Part shown: positions 16,687 through 26,282 of the stretch, one piece after another
Position numbering within the stretch: the stretch's first letter is position 1
How the letters are laid out: each line of letters opens with the position of its first letter
Assembly: GCA_002731275.1 (NCBI GenBank)
Contig: PCBK01000077.1
Span: forward strand, 1 to 34,783
Source of the DNA: Deltaproteobacteria bacterium
Lineage (GTDB): Bacteria > Myxococcota_C > UBA6777
Reading direction: 5' to 3'
Length of the DNA: 34,783 bases
Program-made: the position numbers and the translations under genes
Notes under the pieces: generated by a model
Seen by the model: only the letters and a program-made list of their open reading frames with translations
Told to the model about the DNA's origin: nothing
The model's database searches: none

Positions 16687-17628
16687 CTATCGTCTTCGTC
16701 GACCACGACGTGACCTCTTTCGCTTCTTTCGTCGTTTCTTTCGTCGTTTATACTTGCGGCGTTTCCGTCTGTACTTACGACGAGTACGTCTTCTATATCG
16801 TCTACGATAGCGCCTTCTGGACCGGCGGCGATAACGTCTTCTATATCGACGACGATAACGTCGGTAGTATCGCTTGCGGTAGTAGTATCGCCCCCTACGT
16901 CGACGATAAATCGCACCACGACGCCATCCCCAAGGACGATAACGACGGTAGTAGTTTCGACGATATCTTCGATAGTACAGAGGATATCGGTTGTAATAGG
17001 TGCGGTAACGGCGGTAAAAGAGTCCGCGGCTCCAGTATGAACGTCCCCACCAACCAAAATCCGATCGCCAGTAAGGTCGATACCAGATGTTTGGAAAGAG
17101 GAAAAATCCCGTGACATAGGGAGCGTCAGGACCAAATGTGTGGAGGGAGTTTGGTTCACGATAGTAGTACCCATCACCATCACGCAAGGAGTAATAAAGC
17201 TGCCGGGAGCTTGGATTGTACGCCTTGTTTTGTTCAAACACAAAGAGCAGCTCATCCTTGTCTTGTTGGTAGCCTTTTTGGTTGTTTTCGTCGATGTAAC
17301 CATAAAGGCGAAGAAGCTGATTGACACGTTGGACATCGACACGTACGGGGTTGGGCATCAACGTCGCAGGATCGGCTTTTGGATTCGCCTGACGAAGTGT
17401 CGCAAAGTAAATCGCGTTGACTTCGTCCTCGAAACGCTTCATCCATCCTTCGAAATCTTGGGGATTGCTTCCTTTTGTTGACCACAGCGCTTGCTCGACG
17501 GCTTGCAGGTCAATACGAGGATTACCTATATTGACAGGCTGAAATTCTTTTGTTTGTTGGTGGACACAACCACTCAACCCAGACCACAAAAAGACACTAC
17601 TTAAGAGCAAAAAGACGATTCGTCTCAC
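16687..17628 (-). CDS. Lipoprotein with very basic Arg/Tyr-rich C-terminal tail
   Basis: A 313-residue protein starting with GTG at 17628, with GGAGG 7 bases upstream. A short signal peptide ends in a perfect lipobox LSGC (Cys21). Residues 30-150 form an ordinary globular part (DLQAVEQALWSTKGSNPQDF and YFATLRQANPKADP). From about 165 the sequence turns Tyr/Trp/Arg-rich (FPNIWYRPYWRSDFGWWGR), and the last 100 residues are almost only Arg, Tyr and Lys in RRRYRR units. The tail would be strongly positively charged outside the cytoplasmic membrane, so binding to nucleic acid, lipopolysaccharide or acidic polysaccharide is possible. It is convergent with the V4R gene. The antisense frame here is an artefact of codon composition. 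Confidence 0.78.
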   Translation of the reverse strand: MRRIVFLLLSSVFLWSGLSGCVHQQTKEFQPVNIGNPRIDLQAVEQALWSTKGSNPQDFEGWMKRFEDEVNAIYFATLRQANPKADPATLMPNPVRVDVQRVNQLLRLYGYIDENNQKGYQQDKDELLFVFEQNKAYNPSSRQLYYSLRDGDGYYYREPNSLHTFGPDAPYVTGFFLFPNIWYRPYWRSDFGWWGRSYWSRGLFYRRYRTYYNRYPLYYRRYRRNYYRRYRPWGWRRGAIYRRRRGRYYYRKRYYRRYRRRYRRRYRRRSRRRYRRRYRRRTRRKYRRKRRKYKRRKKRRKKRKRSRRGRRRR

Positions 17629-17942
17629 AGAGGTACCTCCTTTGTCAGTAGACAAATGCATAGGACAGCGTGCGGGCCACCTTACCTTAGAAACATAAGG
17701 CACCCAAATAGTTTACACAACCCCAACCCTCTCCCCAAAAAAATCGCAAGCTCGCTCCAGACGACAACAACAACCACACATGATGAGACCTTCGAATCAC
17801 GACCCTCCAAAAAATGAACGCTTGCTCATTTTTTACAATTGAGGTAGGGTGCGAGGCCAATTCGTGGAGGTTATCGACAACAACAGTCCGCCAAAAGGCA
17901 CGCCTCCCAACACAAAGAAAGCCTTTGGCGCAAGAGGTTATC

Positions 17943-18761
17943 ATGCACATCATAGGCACATTTGTATCGGCCTTGTATTTATTCCTATTCAACCTAATCT
18001 ACCCCCTCACATGGTACACATCCCTCAACATCCTCAAAGCCCTGTACTGGCTGGTGGGCAAACAGGTCCCACGAAACTACACAGATTATTGGGCGACGTT
18101 TTGGGGCATTGGGCAAAAAATAGGAATCTTCTTCTTCAGCCGCACAAAGACAGACCTCAAACATGATCCAGCCCTAAAGGATTACGATGGCCCTGTGTTG
18201 GTCATTATGAACCATCAGGCGACCTTTGATATCGGGATGGCGTTTGATATCATGTGGGAATGTAAACGCTTTGTGCGTTGGGTGCTCAAGCGTGAGTTGC
18301 TCAAAGCGCCAGTCGTTCGCCAAGGTTGTATGGAGACCAAGTGTGCGTTTGTCGACCGCAAAGACCGGGCACAAGCACAACAAGAGATCGCACGGTTTGC
18401 CAAACAAGTCGAAGAAGACAACGTCAGCCCTATCATCTTCGTCGAAGGCAGCCGCGCGACAGAGGCAAAGCTCGCCAAGTCAGACTTCAAACACCTTCTC
18501 AATCCAAAGCCTTTGGGCTTCACCATCCTCCGAGAGGCGCTACCAGATTGGCCCGTCCTCAGTGTCACCATTCATTGGCATAATAAGTCAGGTACGACGA
18601 TGTTCGCGACCTCCATCTGGAACACAGTTGTACAGATCGAGAGCAAACTCTTTACCCCCGAAGAGATCGGTGATGAACCTGGCACGTGGTTGCTCGAAAA
18701 AGAATGGCCACGTTGTGACGCGCTCATCGATGAGTGGATCCGCACACACAACAACACTTGA
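17943..18761 (+). CDS. PlsC-type 1-acylglycerol-3-phosphate acyltransferase
   Basis: A 272-residue membrane-associated acyltransferase. The N-terminal helix IIGTFVSALYLFLFNLIY anchors it. The catalytic motif HX4D is NHQATFD (90-96, His91 and Asp96), followed by CAFVDRKDR (motif II, about 134-142) and the acyl-acceptor motif IIFVEGSRA (164-172, a variant of FPEGTRS). It moves an acyl group onto lysophosphatidic acid or a related lipid in phospholipid synthesis. The ATG at 17943 has AGAGG 5 bases upstream; the frame is open to 17814 without a ribosome site. The 315-base gap between this gene and the Arg/Tyr lipoprotein holds no gene that I can see. Confidence 0.88.
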   Translation: MHIIGTFVSALYLFLFNLIYPLTWYTSLNILKALYWLVGKQVPRNYTDYWATFWGIGQKIGIFFFSRTKTDLKHDPALKDYDGPVLVIMNHQATFDIGMAFDIMWECKRFVRWVLKRELLKAPVVRQGCMETKCAFVDRKDRAQAQQEIARFAKQVEEDNVSPIIFVEGSRATEAKLAKSDFKHLLNPKPLGFTILREALPDWPVLSVTIHWHNKSGTTMFATSIWNTVVQIESKLFTPEEIGDEPGTWLLEKEWPRCDALIDEWIRTHNNT

Positions 18762-18973
18762 TCCGCCCTTCAAAACGACCTCCAACCCCCGCTCTCAAAG
18801 CTCTCCAAGAAACAAACATCAAAACTTGACGTGGTGTGATACGCGTGCCATCTTTGTACAAATGTTCACCTCCACGCAGCCAAGGTATCTGGCGCAAGTG
18901 AGGCAATCCCGGGAAATATCCTCACACATTGTGTCGGCGTTCTTCCCAGGGACAACCCCATAAGGAACAGAAA

Positions 18974-19618
18974 ATGACTTCACAGATCTTGTTGCTCACC
19001 ATCAGCCTACTCTTTGCGCCAGCCCCAACCCACCAGGGTGACGCAGGGTATCAATCCAATCACACAACATCGACAAAGCGCTCCAAAGACACACTCGTCG
19101 CGAGACGAAGTAGACGTAGTCGTCGATCACGTCGCAGTCGACGTCGCACACGCCGCAGCAGACGTCGAACACGTCGCAGTCGACGCCGAACACGTCGCAG
19201 CAGACGACGAACACGCCGAAGCAGACGACGAACACGTCGCAGTCGTCATCGCCGTAGCAGCAGAAGACGTGTAATCACTCGTCGTCGTGGTCGTACGATC
19301 AGACGAACCTACAAAACAGGTCGATATTACGATTCACGAGGCCGTTATGCAGGTCGTGTGACCAAACGAGGTCGTCGTTATGACTCACGCGGTCGTTACA
19401 AGGGACGCATTACCAAAAATGGTCGTCGCTATGACTCACGCGGTCGGTACAAAGGACGCATTACCAAAAATGGTCGCCAATACGATTCTAGGGGCCGATA
19501 CACAGGACGCATCGACAGAAATGGTCGACGTTACGATGCACGAGGCCGTTACCTGGGCCGTTGCAAAAATGGTCGCTGTTACGACGCAAGAGGACGCTAC
19601 ACAGGGCGTCGTCGATAA
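18974..19618 (+). CDS. Arg-rich exported protein with two kinds of tandem repeat
   Basis: A 214-residue protein. A signal peptide (MTSQILLLTISLLFAPAP) precedes a short Ser/Thr stretch. Residues 44-92 consist of Arg/Ser with a seven-residue unit RRSRRRT about five times, encoded by 21-bp units varying mostly at silent sites. From 116 to the end there are six copies of a 17-residue unit, with YDSRGRYKGRITKNGR as the type; the Tyr-Asp pairs fall at 119, 136, 153, 170, 187 and 203. The unit looks like a beta-hairpin repeat and may form a small beta-propeller or flower-like fold. The last two units gain Cys. The ATG has AAGGAA upstream. The protein must be very basic; binding to polyanions is inferred. 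Confidence 0.75.
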   Translation: MTSQILLLTISLLFAPAPTHQGDAGYQSNHTTSTKRSKDTLVARRSRRSRRSRRSRRRTRRSRRRTRRSRRRTRRSRRRTRRSRRRTRRSRHRRSSRRRVITRRRGRTIRRTYKTGRYYDSRGRYAGRVTKRGRRYDSRGRYKGRITKNGRRYDSRGRYKGRITKNGRQYDSRGRYTGRIDRNGRRYDARGRYLGRCKNGRCYDARGRYTGRRR

Positions 19619-19620
19619 GG

Positions 19621-20808
19621 CTATTTTGCCTTTTGCATAAGTCTTTTGATCGCTTTATTTGCGGCCTTACGGACCGCTGGATGTTTATCACGTCGTAGCT
19701 TTTTGAGCGCGGGCAAGATATTCGATTTGTACGACTTCATCGAGCTAAGAGACCACGCTGCTGCCGTACGGACGCTTGCATCAGGGTCTTTCAACGCGCG
19801 CAACAGATCGAGCGCGACCTCTTTTGGACGCTTGCTAAAGTATACGAGCGCAACGGCTGCGCCTCTTCGGAACTCGACCTTCTTGTGTCGAAGTGCAAAA
19901 CGCAGATCGTACACAGCTCTCTTTCCTAACCCCTCAAATGCACTCCCAACCAGGATTAACTCGTACACCTTCTTTGTCGCCTTCTCCATCGGCTTGTCCA
20001 ACCGCAACAAAGGCAACAGCGCCGGAACAACCACACCATCTCGCCCCTTGATATAACGGGCTGTCCGCAAAATCCCTTCGCGAAGAAATGGATCATCACC
20101 TTGTAAAGGGGCTAAAAAGCGGCGTAACGCGTTCGAACTCGCACGAGACATCAACTTCGCGATCAGATGGTGAGGATGGCTCCCTTTCTTCTTCAATCGT
20201 TCGACCAACAGGGGAACAAGAGGATCAACTTTTGAACCCAACACAGAGAGATGGTCCGCCACCCAAAGCTGTACGGTCCCCTTTTTGTGATAAAGAGCCT
20301 TCATCAGGACGTCAAGACCAGGACCACCAATCTGAAGGAGCGCCCACGCGATGACCTGTCGAAGCTTTGTCGTGCTGTATTCCTGCTTGGAGAGAGCACG
20401 GTAAAACTCCTTCTCCAGGACAGGGACAGCTTCTTTTGCTTTGGGTCCAAGTGCGCCGATTTTCCTCACAATCGGAGGCCGGTCAAACTTATTCCTCTCC
20501 TTCTTGAGTTGCATCAACAACGCCTTCACAGTGACTTTCTTTTTGGGCATCAAATAAGCGAGCGCGATCGACGCGCGCTTCTTCCTCAGCGCATCCTTCG
20601 AAGCGATCGCTCTTTTTAACGCAGGAATGGCCTTCTTCTTCATATCTTTCAAGCCTTCAAGCGCAGCCTTGCGCAGGCCTTTTTTGGGAGAATCCACATA
20701 TTGCAAATAGCGCTCAAAAGTCGACTTTGGTGGCTTGCACGCGCTCATCAAGAGCATGCCAATCAGCAGACATACAGCAACAACAGAACTTGTTCGTCCA
20801 GATCTCAT
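19621..20808 (-). CDS. HEAT-repeat lipoprotein
   Basis: A 395-residue protein. The ATG at 20808 gives the signal peptide SSVVAVCLLIGMLLMSAC with lipidation Cys24; an AAAGG lies 9 bases upstream. The open frame continues to 21045 but that part reads as non-protein and crosses the divergent start. The mature part is a run of HEAT/PBS-lyase-like helical repeats, for example KAALEGLKDMKKKAIPAL, VRKIGALGPKAKEAVPVLE, AALVYFSKRPKEVALDLL and VRTAAAWSLSSMKSYKSNI, each with the Pro/Asp turn. It is Lys-rich. HEAT arrays bind other proteins. It is tail-to-tail with the Arg-repeat gene, with 2 bases between, and divergent from the cytochrome lipoprotein. Confidence 0.85.
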   Translation of the reverse strand: MRSGRTSSVVAVCLLIGMLLMSACKPPKSTFERYLQYVDSPKKGLRKAALEGLKDMKKKAIPALKRAIASKDALRKKRASIALAYLMPKKKVTVKALLMQLKKERNKFDRPPIVRKIGALGPKAKEAVPVLEKEFYRALSKQEYSTTKLRQVIAWALLQIGGPGLDVLMKALYHKKGTVQLWVADHLSVLGSKVDPLVPLLVERLKKKGSHPHHLIAKLMSRASSNALRRFLAPLQGDDPFLREGILRTARYIKGRDGVVVPALLPLLRLDKPMEKATKKVYELILVGSAFEGLGKRAVYDLRFALRHKKVEFRRGAAVALVYFSKRPKEVALDLLRALKDPDASVRTAAAWSLSSMKSYKSNILPALKKLRRDKHPAVRKAANKAIKRLMQKAK

Positions 20809-21018
20809 CAATGGCAACCTTTCGTTTTCTCGTTGGCAGGAATCTTCGGAAGTACGAACAATATGGAAAGACTCACACAAAAAATCAAGGCGAATGGACT
20901 CCCCCTGACATCGCTCCACCAAACATGGTACTCTGCACCCAAGGCCACCTGAGGAAAACCATCGCACCCTCTCCCTTGCGGTAGCCCTATCCGAGCGCTC
21001 CATACACAGGAAGACATC

Positions 21019-22842
21019 ATGTTCTCTTCTCACACATGTAAACACACCATATCACTCCTCCTTTCGTCCATCGTGGCCATATCTTTGTATGGTTGCCCCA
21101 AACCTACGACGACCAAGACAGACGAGCCCACCACAGAACAAACCACGGCCCAAGAGCCTCCTTCTGAGCCTTACATATCCGTGGGAGATGGTGGGTTTGC
21201 GACGTACAGCGAGATCCCATCAGACGCCGCCATGCCCAAGGCACCTGCGATATCCTCGCTGACACCGGCGCCCAAATCATACCGGGACTTCAACAGCAAA
21301 CACTTTATCGGCTCATACGAATGCACACCCTGTCACAACGGCATCAAAGACAACGATGGTAACGACATCTCCATCGAAACAGATTGGTCCTCAACCATGA
21401 TGGCCAACGCCGCAAGAGACCCATTCTGGAAAGCCAAAGTCGAACAAGAGACACAGCTCCACCCACAACATAAAGACCTCATCGCCGACAAATGCACCGT
21501 CTGCCATATGCCCCTCGCCAACGTTGAATCACACAAAGCCAACAAATCACCAAAACTCTTTGGGGATGGCTTCCTCAACGCCAAACATGATCTCTTTCCA
21601 CTCGCGATGTCCGGCGTCAGCTGTACACTCTGTCATCAAATCAAAGATGATCCCAGTCTCGGAACACTCAAAGGCTTCTCCGGTGGCTACTTGATCGAGA
21701 CCTTCGATGAGGAGAGCCGACGCAAACTCTACGGCCCATATATGAACGTCGACACTGTCCCCATGCTCAACGCCATCGGCTTCACCCCAACAGGTAGCAA
21801 ACACGTCACAGAGGCCAAATTGTGCTCCAGTTGCCACAACGTACTGACCGCATACGTCGATGAAAAGGGCGCAGTCGTCCCCAAAAAGAAAGAGGACTAT
21901 TTTCCAGAGCAGGTCACATTCGACGAATGGTCGGCGAGTCGATACGCAACGTCAACTTCACCACAAAGCTGTCAGTGGTGTCACATGGCACGTATCAGCC
22001 AGGTCAAGATCTCAGATGGCCCACCCTGGATCCAGACAAGAGAGACATTCGGACGACACGTCTTCGTCGGTGGCAACACCTTCATGCTCCAGATCATGAA
22101 GGACAACAAAGACTTGCTAGGCATCCAGTCCAACCAATTCGATCTGACCATCACCAAGACCAAAGAGATGCTCAAACGCGCCAGTCTCATCGAAGTCACC
22201 AAAAAAACCTTCGGGGAAGGTAGACTCCTCGTCCAGCTCACAGTCAAAAACAAATCGGGGCACAAACTACCAACAGGATACCCTTCGAGACGCGTTTTCA
22301 TCCATTTTGTGGTCAAAGATACACAAGGGAAGATCTGGTTTGAGTCCGGCAAAGTCCTAAAGAATGGTCACATCGTCGGCGTCGATGCGGACGTTGATAA
22401 AGCCCGATATGAACAGCATTACGATCGGATTACACGTCCAGACCAAGTGCAGGTATACGAGAGCGTCATGGCCAACACACAAGGAGAGGTCACGTACACC
22501 CTCCTGCGGGCGGCTTCTTATCTAAAGGACAACAGGTTGCTCCCAGAAGGATTCGACAAACAAAAGGCAGGCAAACGGATCAAGGTTCACGGAAAGGCTC
22601 TCCAAGACGCGAATTTCCAGGGAGGTTCAGATGTCGTGACGTATGATTTGAGGGGATTTCCGAAAGGACAGTACAAGGTCGACATCGCGCTGCGTTACCA
22701 GAGTATATCTTACCGTTCAGCGCTCGATCTGTTCAAGCAGTCGGGGACATCGCCCTATACCAAGACCTTCATGGCGTTGTACATGACATCCAAACAATAC
22801 GTGGAGACACTGCAAAGTACATCTTTTGAGATTGGGGAGTGA
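21019..22842 (+). CDS. Pentaheme cytochrome c lipoprotein
   Basis: A 607-residue exported protein. The signal peptide ends LYGC, with probable lipidation Cys26, and a Thr/Glu/Pro linker follows. Five CxxCH heme sites are present: CTPCH (102-106), CTVCH (159-163), CTLCH (202-206), CSSCH (269-273) and CQWCH (318-322), with spare His and Met residues that could be distal ligands. After about 340 there is a heme-free C-terminal domain of about 270 residues, beta-rich (LLVQLTVKNKSGHKLPTGYP, a motif common after multiheme cores in this kind of protein). AGGA precedes the ATG. It probably carries electrons in the periplasm or at the surface; its partners are not in the window. Confidence 0.88.
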   Translation: MFSSHTCKHTISLLLSSIVAISLYGCPKPTTTKTDEPTTEQTTAQEPPSEPYISVGDGGFATYSEIPSDAAMPKAPAISSLTPAPKSYRDFNSKHFIGSYECTPCHNGIKDNDGNDISIETDWSSTMMANAARDPFWKAKVEQETQLHPQHKDLIADKCTVCHMPLANVESHKANKSPKLFGDGFLNAKHDLFPLAMSGVSCTLCHQIKDDPSLGTLKGFSGGYLIETFDEESRRKLYGPYMNVDTVPMLNAIGFTPTGSKHVTEAKLCSSCHNVLTAYVDEKGAVVPKKKEDYFPEQVTFDEWSASRYATSTSPQSCQWCHMARISQVKISDGPPWIQTRETFGRHVFVGGNTFMLQIMKDNKDLLGIQSNQFDLTITKTKEMLKRASLIEVTKKTFGEGRLLVQLTVKNKSGHKLPTGYPSRRVFIHFVVKDTQGKIWFESGKVLKNGHIVGVDADVDKARYEQHYDRITRPDQVQVYESVMANTQGEVTYTLLRAASYLKDNRLLPEGFDKQKAGKRIKVHGKALQDANFQGGSDVVTYDLRGFPKGQYKVDIALRYQSISYRSALDLFKQSGTSPYTKTFMALYMTSKQYVETLQSTSFEIGE

Positions 22843-22897
22843 AAAGTCACTTGGTGAGACATTGTCGAGGGGGATGGAGTGGTTAGGCGGGATCGAA

Positions 22898-23551
22898 TTA
22901 GAAGCCACCTACAGCGAAGATAGCGGCACATTTGAGGGCTGCAGGGAGGAAGTGTTTCGCTGCACACATTGCGAACTTTCCACCAGCTTTGCGGGTCATA
23001 CGACGGCCATCTTTACACACTGCGTACTCTTTGGTGGTCTTGGCTTCGTCTTTACAAGCACGTTTTTCGACGCGAGCGGCTTTGTTACAAGCGCGCTTGT
23101 CGACACGACAAACTTTTTTGCAGGAGCGTTTTTTACCGCGACATTTGCGCTTGCAATCACGACACTTCTTGCGACAGTTTTTACCACGACGACCTCTAGG
23201 GCAGGCCTTTGTGCAACGCTTTTTGCCCTTCTCACAGCTGTTGAGACAGGATTTTTTGTCGTCTTTACAGACCGTTTTACAAGTCTTCTTGCTTGACTTG
23301 CAGACCTTCTTTCTGGCTTTCTTTGCCTTGCGACAGACCTTCAACATCCCACGGTATTTTTTGCAGAGCTTGACCTGCTCCTTGAATTTCTTGGCGAGCT
23401 GCGCAGCAGCGTTCACACACTTGGGGTCCGTTGCACACTTTACAGCAGCTTGTTTGATGAAGGTCAGACACGCGCTCGCTTCCGCTTTGCGTGGTGTAGA
23501 CCAGAAACTCACTGCGAATGTGGCGATCAGGATTAAGGTAAGCTTTTTCAT
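22898..23551 (-). CDS. Lys/Arg/Cys-rich exported protein
   Basis: A 217-residue protein with a clean signal peptide (MKKLTLILIATFAVSFW to AEASA). The mature chain has about 27 Cys and very many Lys/Arg, mostly in a regular pattern of Cys every 3-8 residues: KKVCKSSKKTCKTVCKDDKK, then KRCTKACPRGRRGKNC. It ends in a hydrophobic stretch (AALKCAAIFAVGGF). The pattern suggests a disulfide-rich or metal-binding helical protein, strongly basic. The start has GGAG 7 bases upstream. It is tail-to-tail with the cytochrome gene, with 55 bases between. I do not recognise a family. Confidence 0.7.
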   Translation of the reverse strand: MKKLTLILIATFAVSFWSTPRKAEASACLTFIKQAAVKCATDPKCVNAAAQLAKKFKEQVKLCKKYRGMLKVCRKAKKARKKVCKSSKKTCKTVCKDDKKSCLNSCEKGKKRCTKACPRGRRGKNCRKKCRDCKRKCRGKKRSCKKVCRVDKRACNKAARVEKRACKDEAKTTKEYAVCKDGRRMTRKAGGKFAMCAAKHFLPAALKCAAIFAVGGF

Positions 23552-23604
23552 GCATTTTCTCCGCGAAAGTTCGTCGTTATCGAAAGTGGTTCACTGTGGG
23601 GGGT

Positions 23605-23627
23605 GATTGTTCCAGACTGGAATGATC
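23605..23627. promoter_or_regulatory. Operator-like palindrome upstream of the Lys/Cys-rich gene
   Basis: GAT-TG-TTCCAG-A-CTGGAA-TG-ATC. The inner 13 bases (23610-23622) are a perfect odd dyad and the outer GAT/ATC also pair. It lies about 55-75 bases upstream of the Lys/Cys-rich gene start, where a regulator could bind. Confidence 0.3.
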
Positions 23628-24002
23628 CGGAGCATCCTCCTCATGAGTATCTTTTCAGACGACATGAGAGGAGATATATTCAATGATGGAGCATATCTTT
23701 TCGTCACCACAACACAATCAAACAGTGTACCTCACGCGCTGCATTGTTCACGATCTGCACACTGTCCAGACACCACCGACCAAAAACGACACACTGCGCA
23801 CCCCTGTATTCCCCCGCCACCTCTACAAACCCCATGAGAAGAAAGAGAAAACATCGTGATGTCAAACCGCACATGTATTTTGCAGGAGTGGGAGGCAGGT
23901 AACGCAGTGACTCTTTGTCCCAAACAAACAATAACACAATGACGGTGTTTCTCTCATAATCTCCGAGCTCCATAATGTTCGAAGGGAAACAAAGAGTTTC
24001 TT

Positions 24003-24068
24003 ATCCCCACGCCATATCACAGTCTGTCTTTTGTCCTTTGGAAAGTGAAAGTTTGGTGGCGTGGGGAT
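24003..24068 (+). terminator. Long stem followed by a T run (possible terminator)
   Basis: ATCCCCACGCCA (24003-24014) and TGGCGTGGGGAT (24057-24068) are exact complements across a 42-base loop. TTTTTT follows on the plus strand. There is no plus-strand gene just upstream, so it may rather serve as a 3' structure of the ftsH transcript on the minus strand, about 45 bases after its stop. Confidence 0.4.
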
Positions 24069-24112
24069 TTTTTTATTCTAGGAGGGGATCAAGGAGGGGG
24101 ATGTCAGAAGCC

Positions 24113-26014
24113 TCAGCCAGCTTCGGGAACAGCGATCGGCGCGACAGCGTCTGAGTTGCTCTTTTCGGAGGTCTCGTTCCCTTTGGAGCGTGGGGGGAGT
24201 GGAAGAGGAGGCAAAGACTCACCTCTCATCAATCGATCAAGCTCATCACCGGAGATATTCTCTCTCTCGACAAGCGCCGCAGAGACGGTCTTCAACATAT
24301 CGATGTTATCGGAGAGCAATTGCACAGCTTTTTTGTAACTGTCGTTGACGAGGCGGCTGACCTCTTCATCGATCATCTGTGCTGTTGTCTCGGAGTAAGG
24401 ACGTCCCTGACTGATATCACGACCCACCAAAGGCTCATCTGAACCCGTTTTGTAGGAGAGCGGACCGAGCTTTTCACTCATCCCCCACTCACAGACCATC
24501 TTACGAGCGATACCTGTCACGCGGCGGATATCATCGGAAGCACCTGCTGTCTTGTGATTGTAAATCAACTCATCAGCAGCACGTCCCCCCATCGCAAACG
24601 CCATCAAATCGTACAGATAATCTTCGAAGACATCTTTTCGGTCATCATCAGGGAGTGTCATCGTCACACCAAGCGCACGACCACGAGGGATAATGCTGAC
24701 TTTGTGTACGGGATCACAGTGTTCGAGCAGCTTACCGACGAGCGCGTGACCGGCTTCGTGGACGGCTGTGTGCTCTTTCTCTTCTTCGCTGAGCATCATC
24801 GAGCGACGCTCTTGTCCCATGATCACCTTGTCTTTGGCCTTCTCAAAGTGCTCTGTGTAGACACGATCCCGGTCTTCTCTTGCAGCAAACAACGCGGCTT
24901 CGTTGACGAGGTTTTCCAACTCAGCACCTGAGAATCCAGGGGTTCCTTTCGCGATATCACGAAGGTTTGTCCCTTCTGCGAGAGGAATGCGCTTGGAGTG
25001 GACATGGAGGATCGCTTCACGTCCAATCACGTCGGGAAGAGGCACCATCACCTGACGGTCAAAGCGACCGGGACGCTGAAGCGCAGGGTCGAGAATGTCA
25101 GAGCGGTTTGTCGCCGCGACGATGATCACACCCTCGTTGGAGTGGATACCGTCCATCTCGACGAGGAGCTGGTTGAGTGTTTGTTCACGTTCATCATTTC
25201 CGCCACCAAGACCGATACCACGATGACGACCGACAGCGTCGATCTCATCGATAAAGATGATACAAGGTGCGCTCTTTTTGGCTTGTTCGAAGAGGTCACG
25301 GACACGAGACGCCCCGACACCGACGAACAATTCGACGAAGTCAGAACCGGAGATACTGAAGAAGGGAACATCTGCCTCACCTGCGACAGAGCGCGCGAGC
25401 AAGGTCTTCCCTGTACCAGGTGCGCCCATCAACAACACACCTTTGGGGATACGACCACCGAGGCGAGTGTATTTTTTGGGGTCACGTAAGAACTCGACAA
25501 TCTCGACGAGTTCTTCTTTGACTTCATCGATACCAGCGACGTCATCAAAGGTTACTTTGCTGCGGTGAGATGGATCTCCGCGCAGATTGATCTTTCCGAA
25601 GCCGTTGGGATCAGGTCCACGACCTCCCTGTAATTGGCGGAGCATAAAGAACAAAAATCCCAACAACAACAAGATAGGCAACCAGGAGATCAAGATGACC
25701 TGCCAAAAGGAGCTTTTGTTGGTGTGTGGTTTGTATTGGACTTCGATTTTGTTTTTCAAAAAGAGGGTGTTGAGCTTGTCATCAGCGATTGGACCGACAG
25801 CATAAAATGATTGGCCGTCGTGGTAGGTCCATTGGTACTCTTCGCCGTGAATGACGAGCTTTTTGACGTTCCCTTTTTCGTCGATGTCTTTGATGAGCTG
25901 GCTGAATGGCACACGCGTTGCGTTCTTGGGGACACCTACAGTCATTGTGTAGATCAGCCCCAACGCGCCGAACAAAAATAACCAGATCATCAGTACGCGA
26001 AATGTCGATTTCAA
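24113..26014 (-). CDS. ftsH: ATP-dependent zinc metalloprotease FtsH
   Basis: A 633-residue membrane protease that degrades misfolded membrane proteins and short-lived regulators. A first membrane helix ([18 protein letters not shown]), a periplasmic domain of about 75 residues and a second helix ([19 protein letters not shown]) are followed by the AAA domain. This has Walker A GAPGTGKT (197-204), Walker B IIFIDEID, the pore loop [11 protein letters not shown] and the second region of homology [20 protein letters not shown]. The zinc site HEAGH is at 419-423. The C-terminus is Pro/Ser-rich. I chose TTG at 26014 because GGAGAGGAGA lies just upstream; the frame is open to 26032, where another TTG would lack a ribosome site, and an ATG 8 codons downstream would trim the first helix. 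All family hallmarks are intact. Confidence 0.97.
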   Translation of the reverse strand: MKSTFRVLMIWLFLFGALGLIYTMTVGVPKNATRVPFSQLIKDIDEKGNVKKLVIHGEEYQWTYHDGQSFYAVGPIADDKLNTLFLKNKIEVQYKPHTNKSSFWQVILISWLPILLLLGFLFFMLRQLQGGRGPDPNGFGKINLRGDPSHRSKVTFDDVAGIDEVKEELVEIVEFLRDPKKYTRLGGRIPKGVLLMGAPGTGKTLLARSVAGEADVPFFSISGSDFVELFVGVGASRVRDLFEQAKKSAPCIIFIDEIDAVGRHRGIGLGGGNDEREQTLNQLLVEMDGIHSNEGVIIVAATNRSDILDPALQRPGRFDRQVMVPLPDVIGREAILHVHSKRIPLAEGTNLRDIAKGTPGFSGAELENLVNEAALFAAREDRDRVYTEHFEKAKDKVIMGQERRSMMLSEEEKEHTAVHEAGHALVGKLLEHCDPVHKVSIIPRGRALGVTMTLPDDDRKDVFEDYLYDLMAFAMGGRAADELIYNHKTAGASDDIRRVTGIARKMVCEWGMSEKLGPLSYKTGSDEPLVGRDISQGRPYSETTAQMIDEEVSRLVNDSYKKAVQLLSDNIDMLKTVSAALVERENISGDELDRLMRGESLPPLPLPPRSKGNETSEKSNSDAVAPIAVPEAG

Positions 26015-26282
26015 TCTATTTCTCCTCTCCAAAGAGCAGGTCGAGCGCGGAACAATGTGCGTTTATGGTCTGTCCCGCAAAAAGAAAGTGTACAATGACT
26101 CCCCGAAAAACATCAAGGAGACAGACACTATACATGCGCAAATAAGCGCGGCATATCAGGCCGTCCTACACAATCAAGACAACCACTCACGTTTGTTGTT
26201 CCGAGAAGAGTTTGCCACCACGAGTTAAAGACGATATCATGGTGAACCTCGAAACTTTTGTCCCCAAGAAGGAGAAGCAAAG

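Larger units (their letters stand above)
23552..24112. other. Intergenic region with dyads, no gene supported
   Basis: About 560 bases. It holds an operator-like palindrome at 23605-23627 and a long inverted repeat at 24003-24068. Open frames on the minus strand at 23704-23973 and 23732-23923 overlap each other and lack ribosome sites. Confidence 0.55.

Noticed and set aside
16677-17114. Asp/Ser-rich open frame opposite the Arg/Tyr-rich lipoprotein
   Set aside because: It is the complement of Arg/Tyr codons; no ribosome site, and the minus-strand gene has a strong GGAGG and lipobox.
19014-19274. Val/Asp/Ala-rich frame within the Arg-repeat gene
   Set aside because: Shadow frame produced by CGT/CGC repeats; no start signal.
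23704-23973. 89-residue minus-strand frame
   Set aside because: No ribosome site and overlaps another frame of equal quality; text shows no family pattern.
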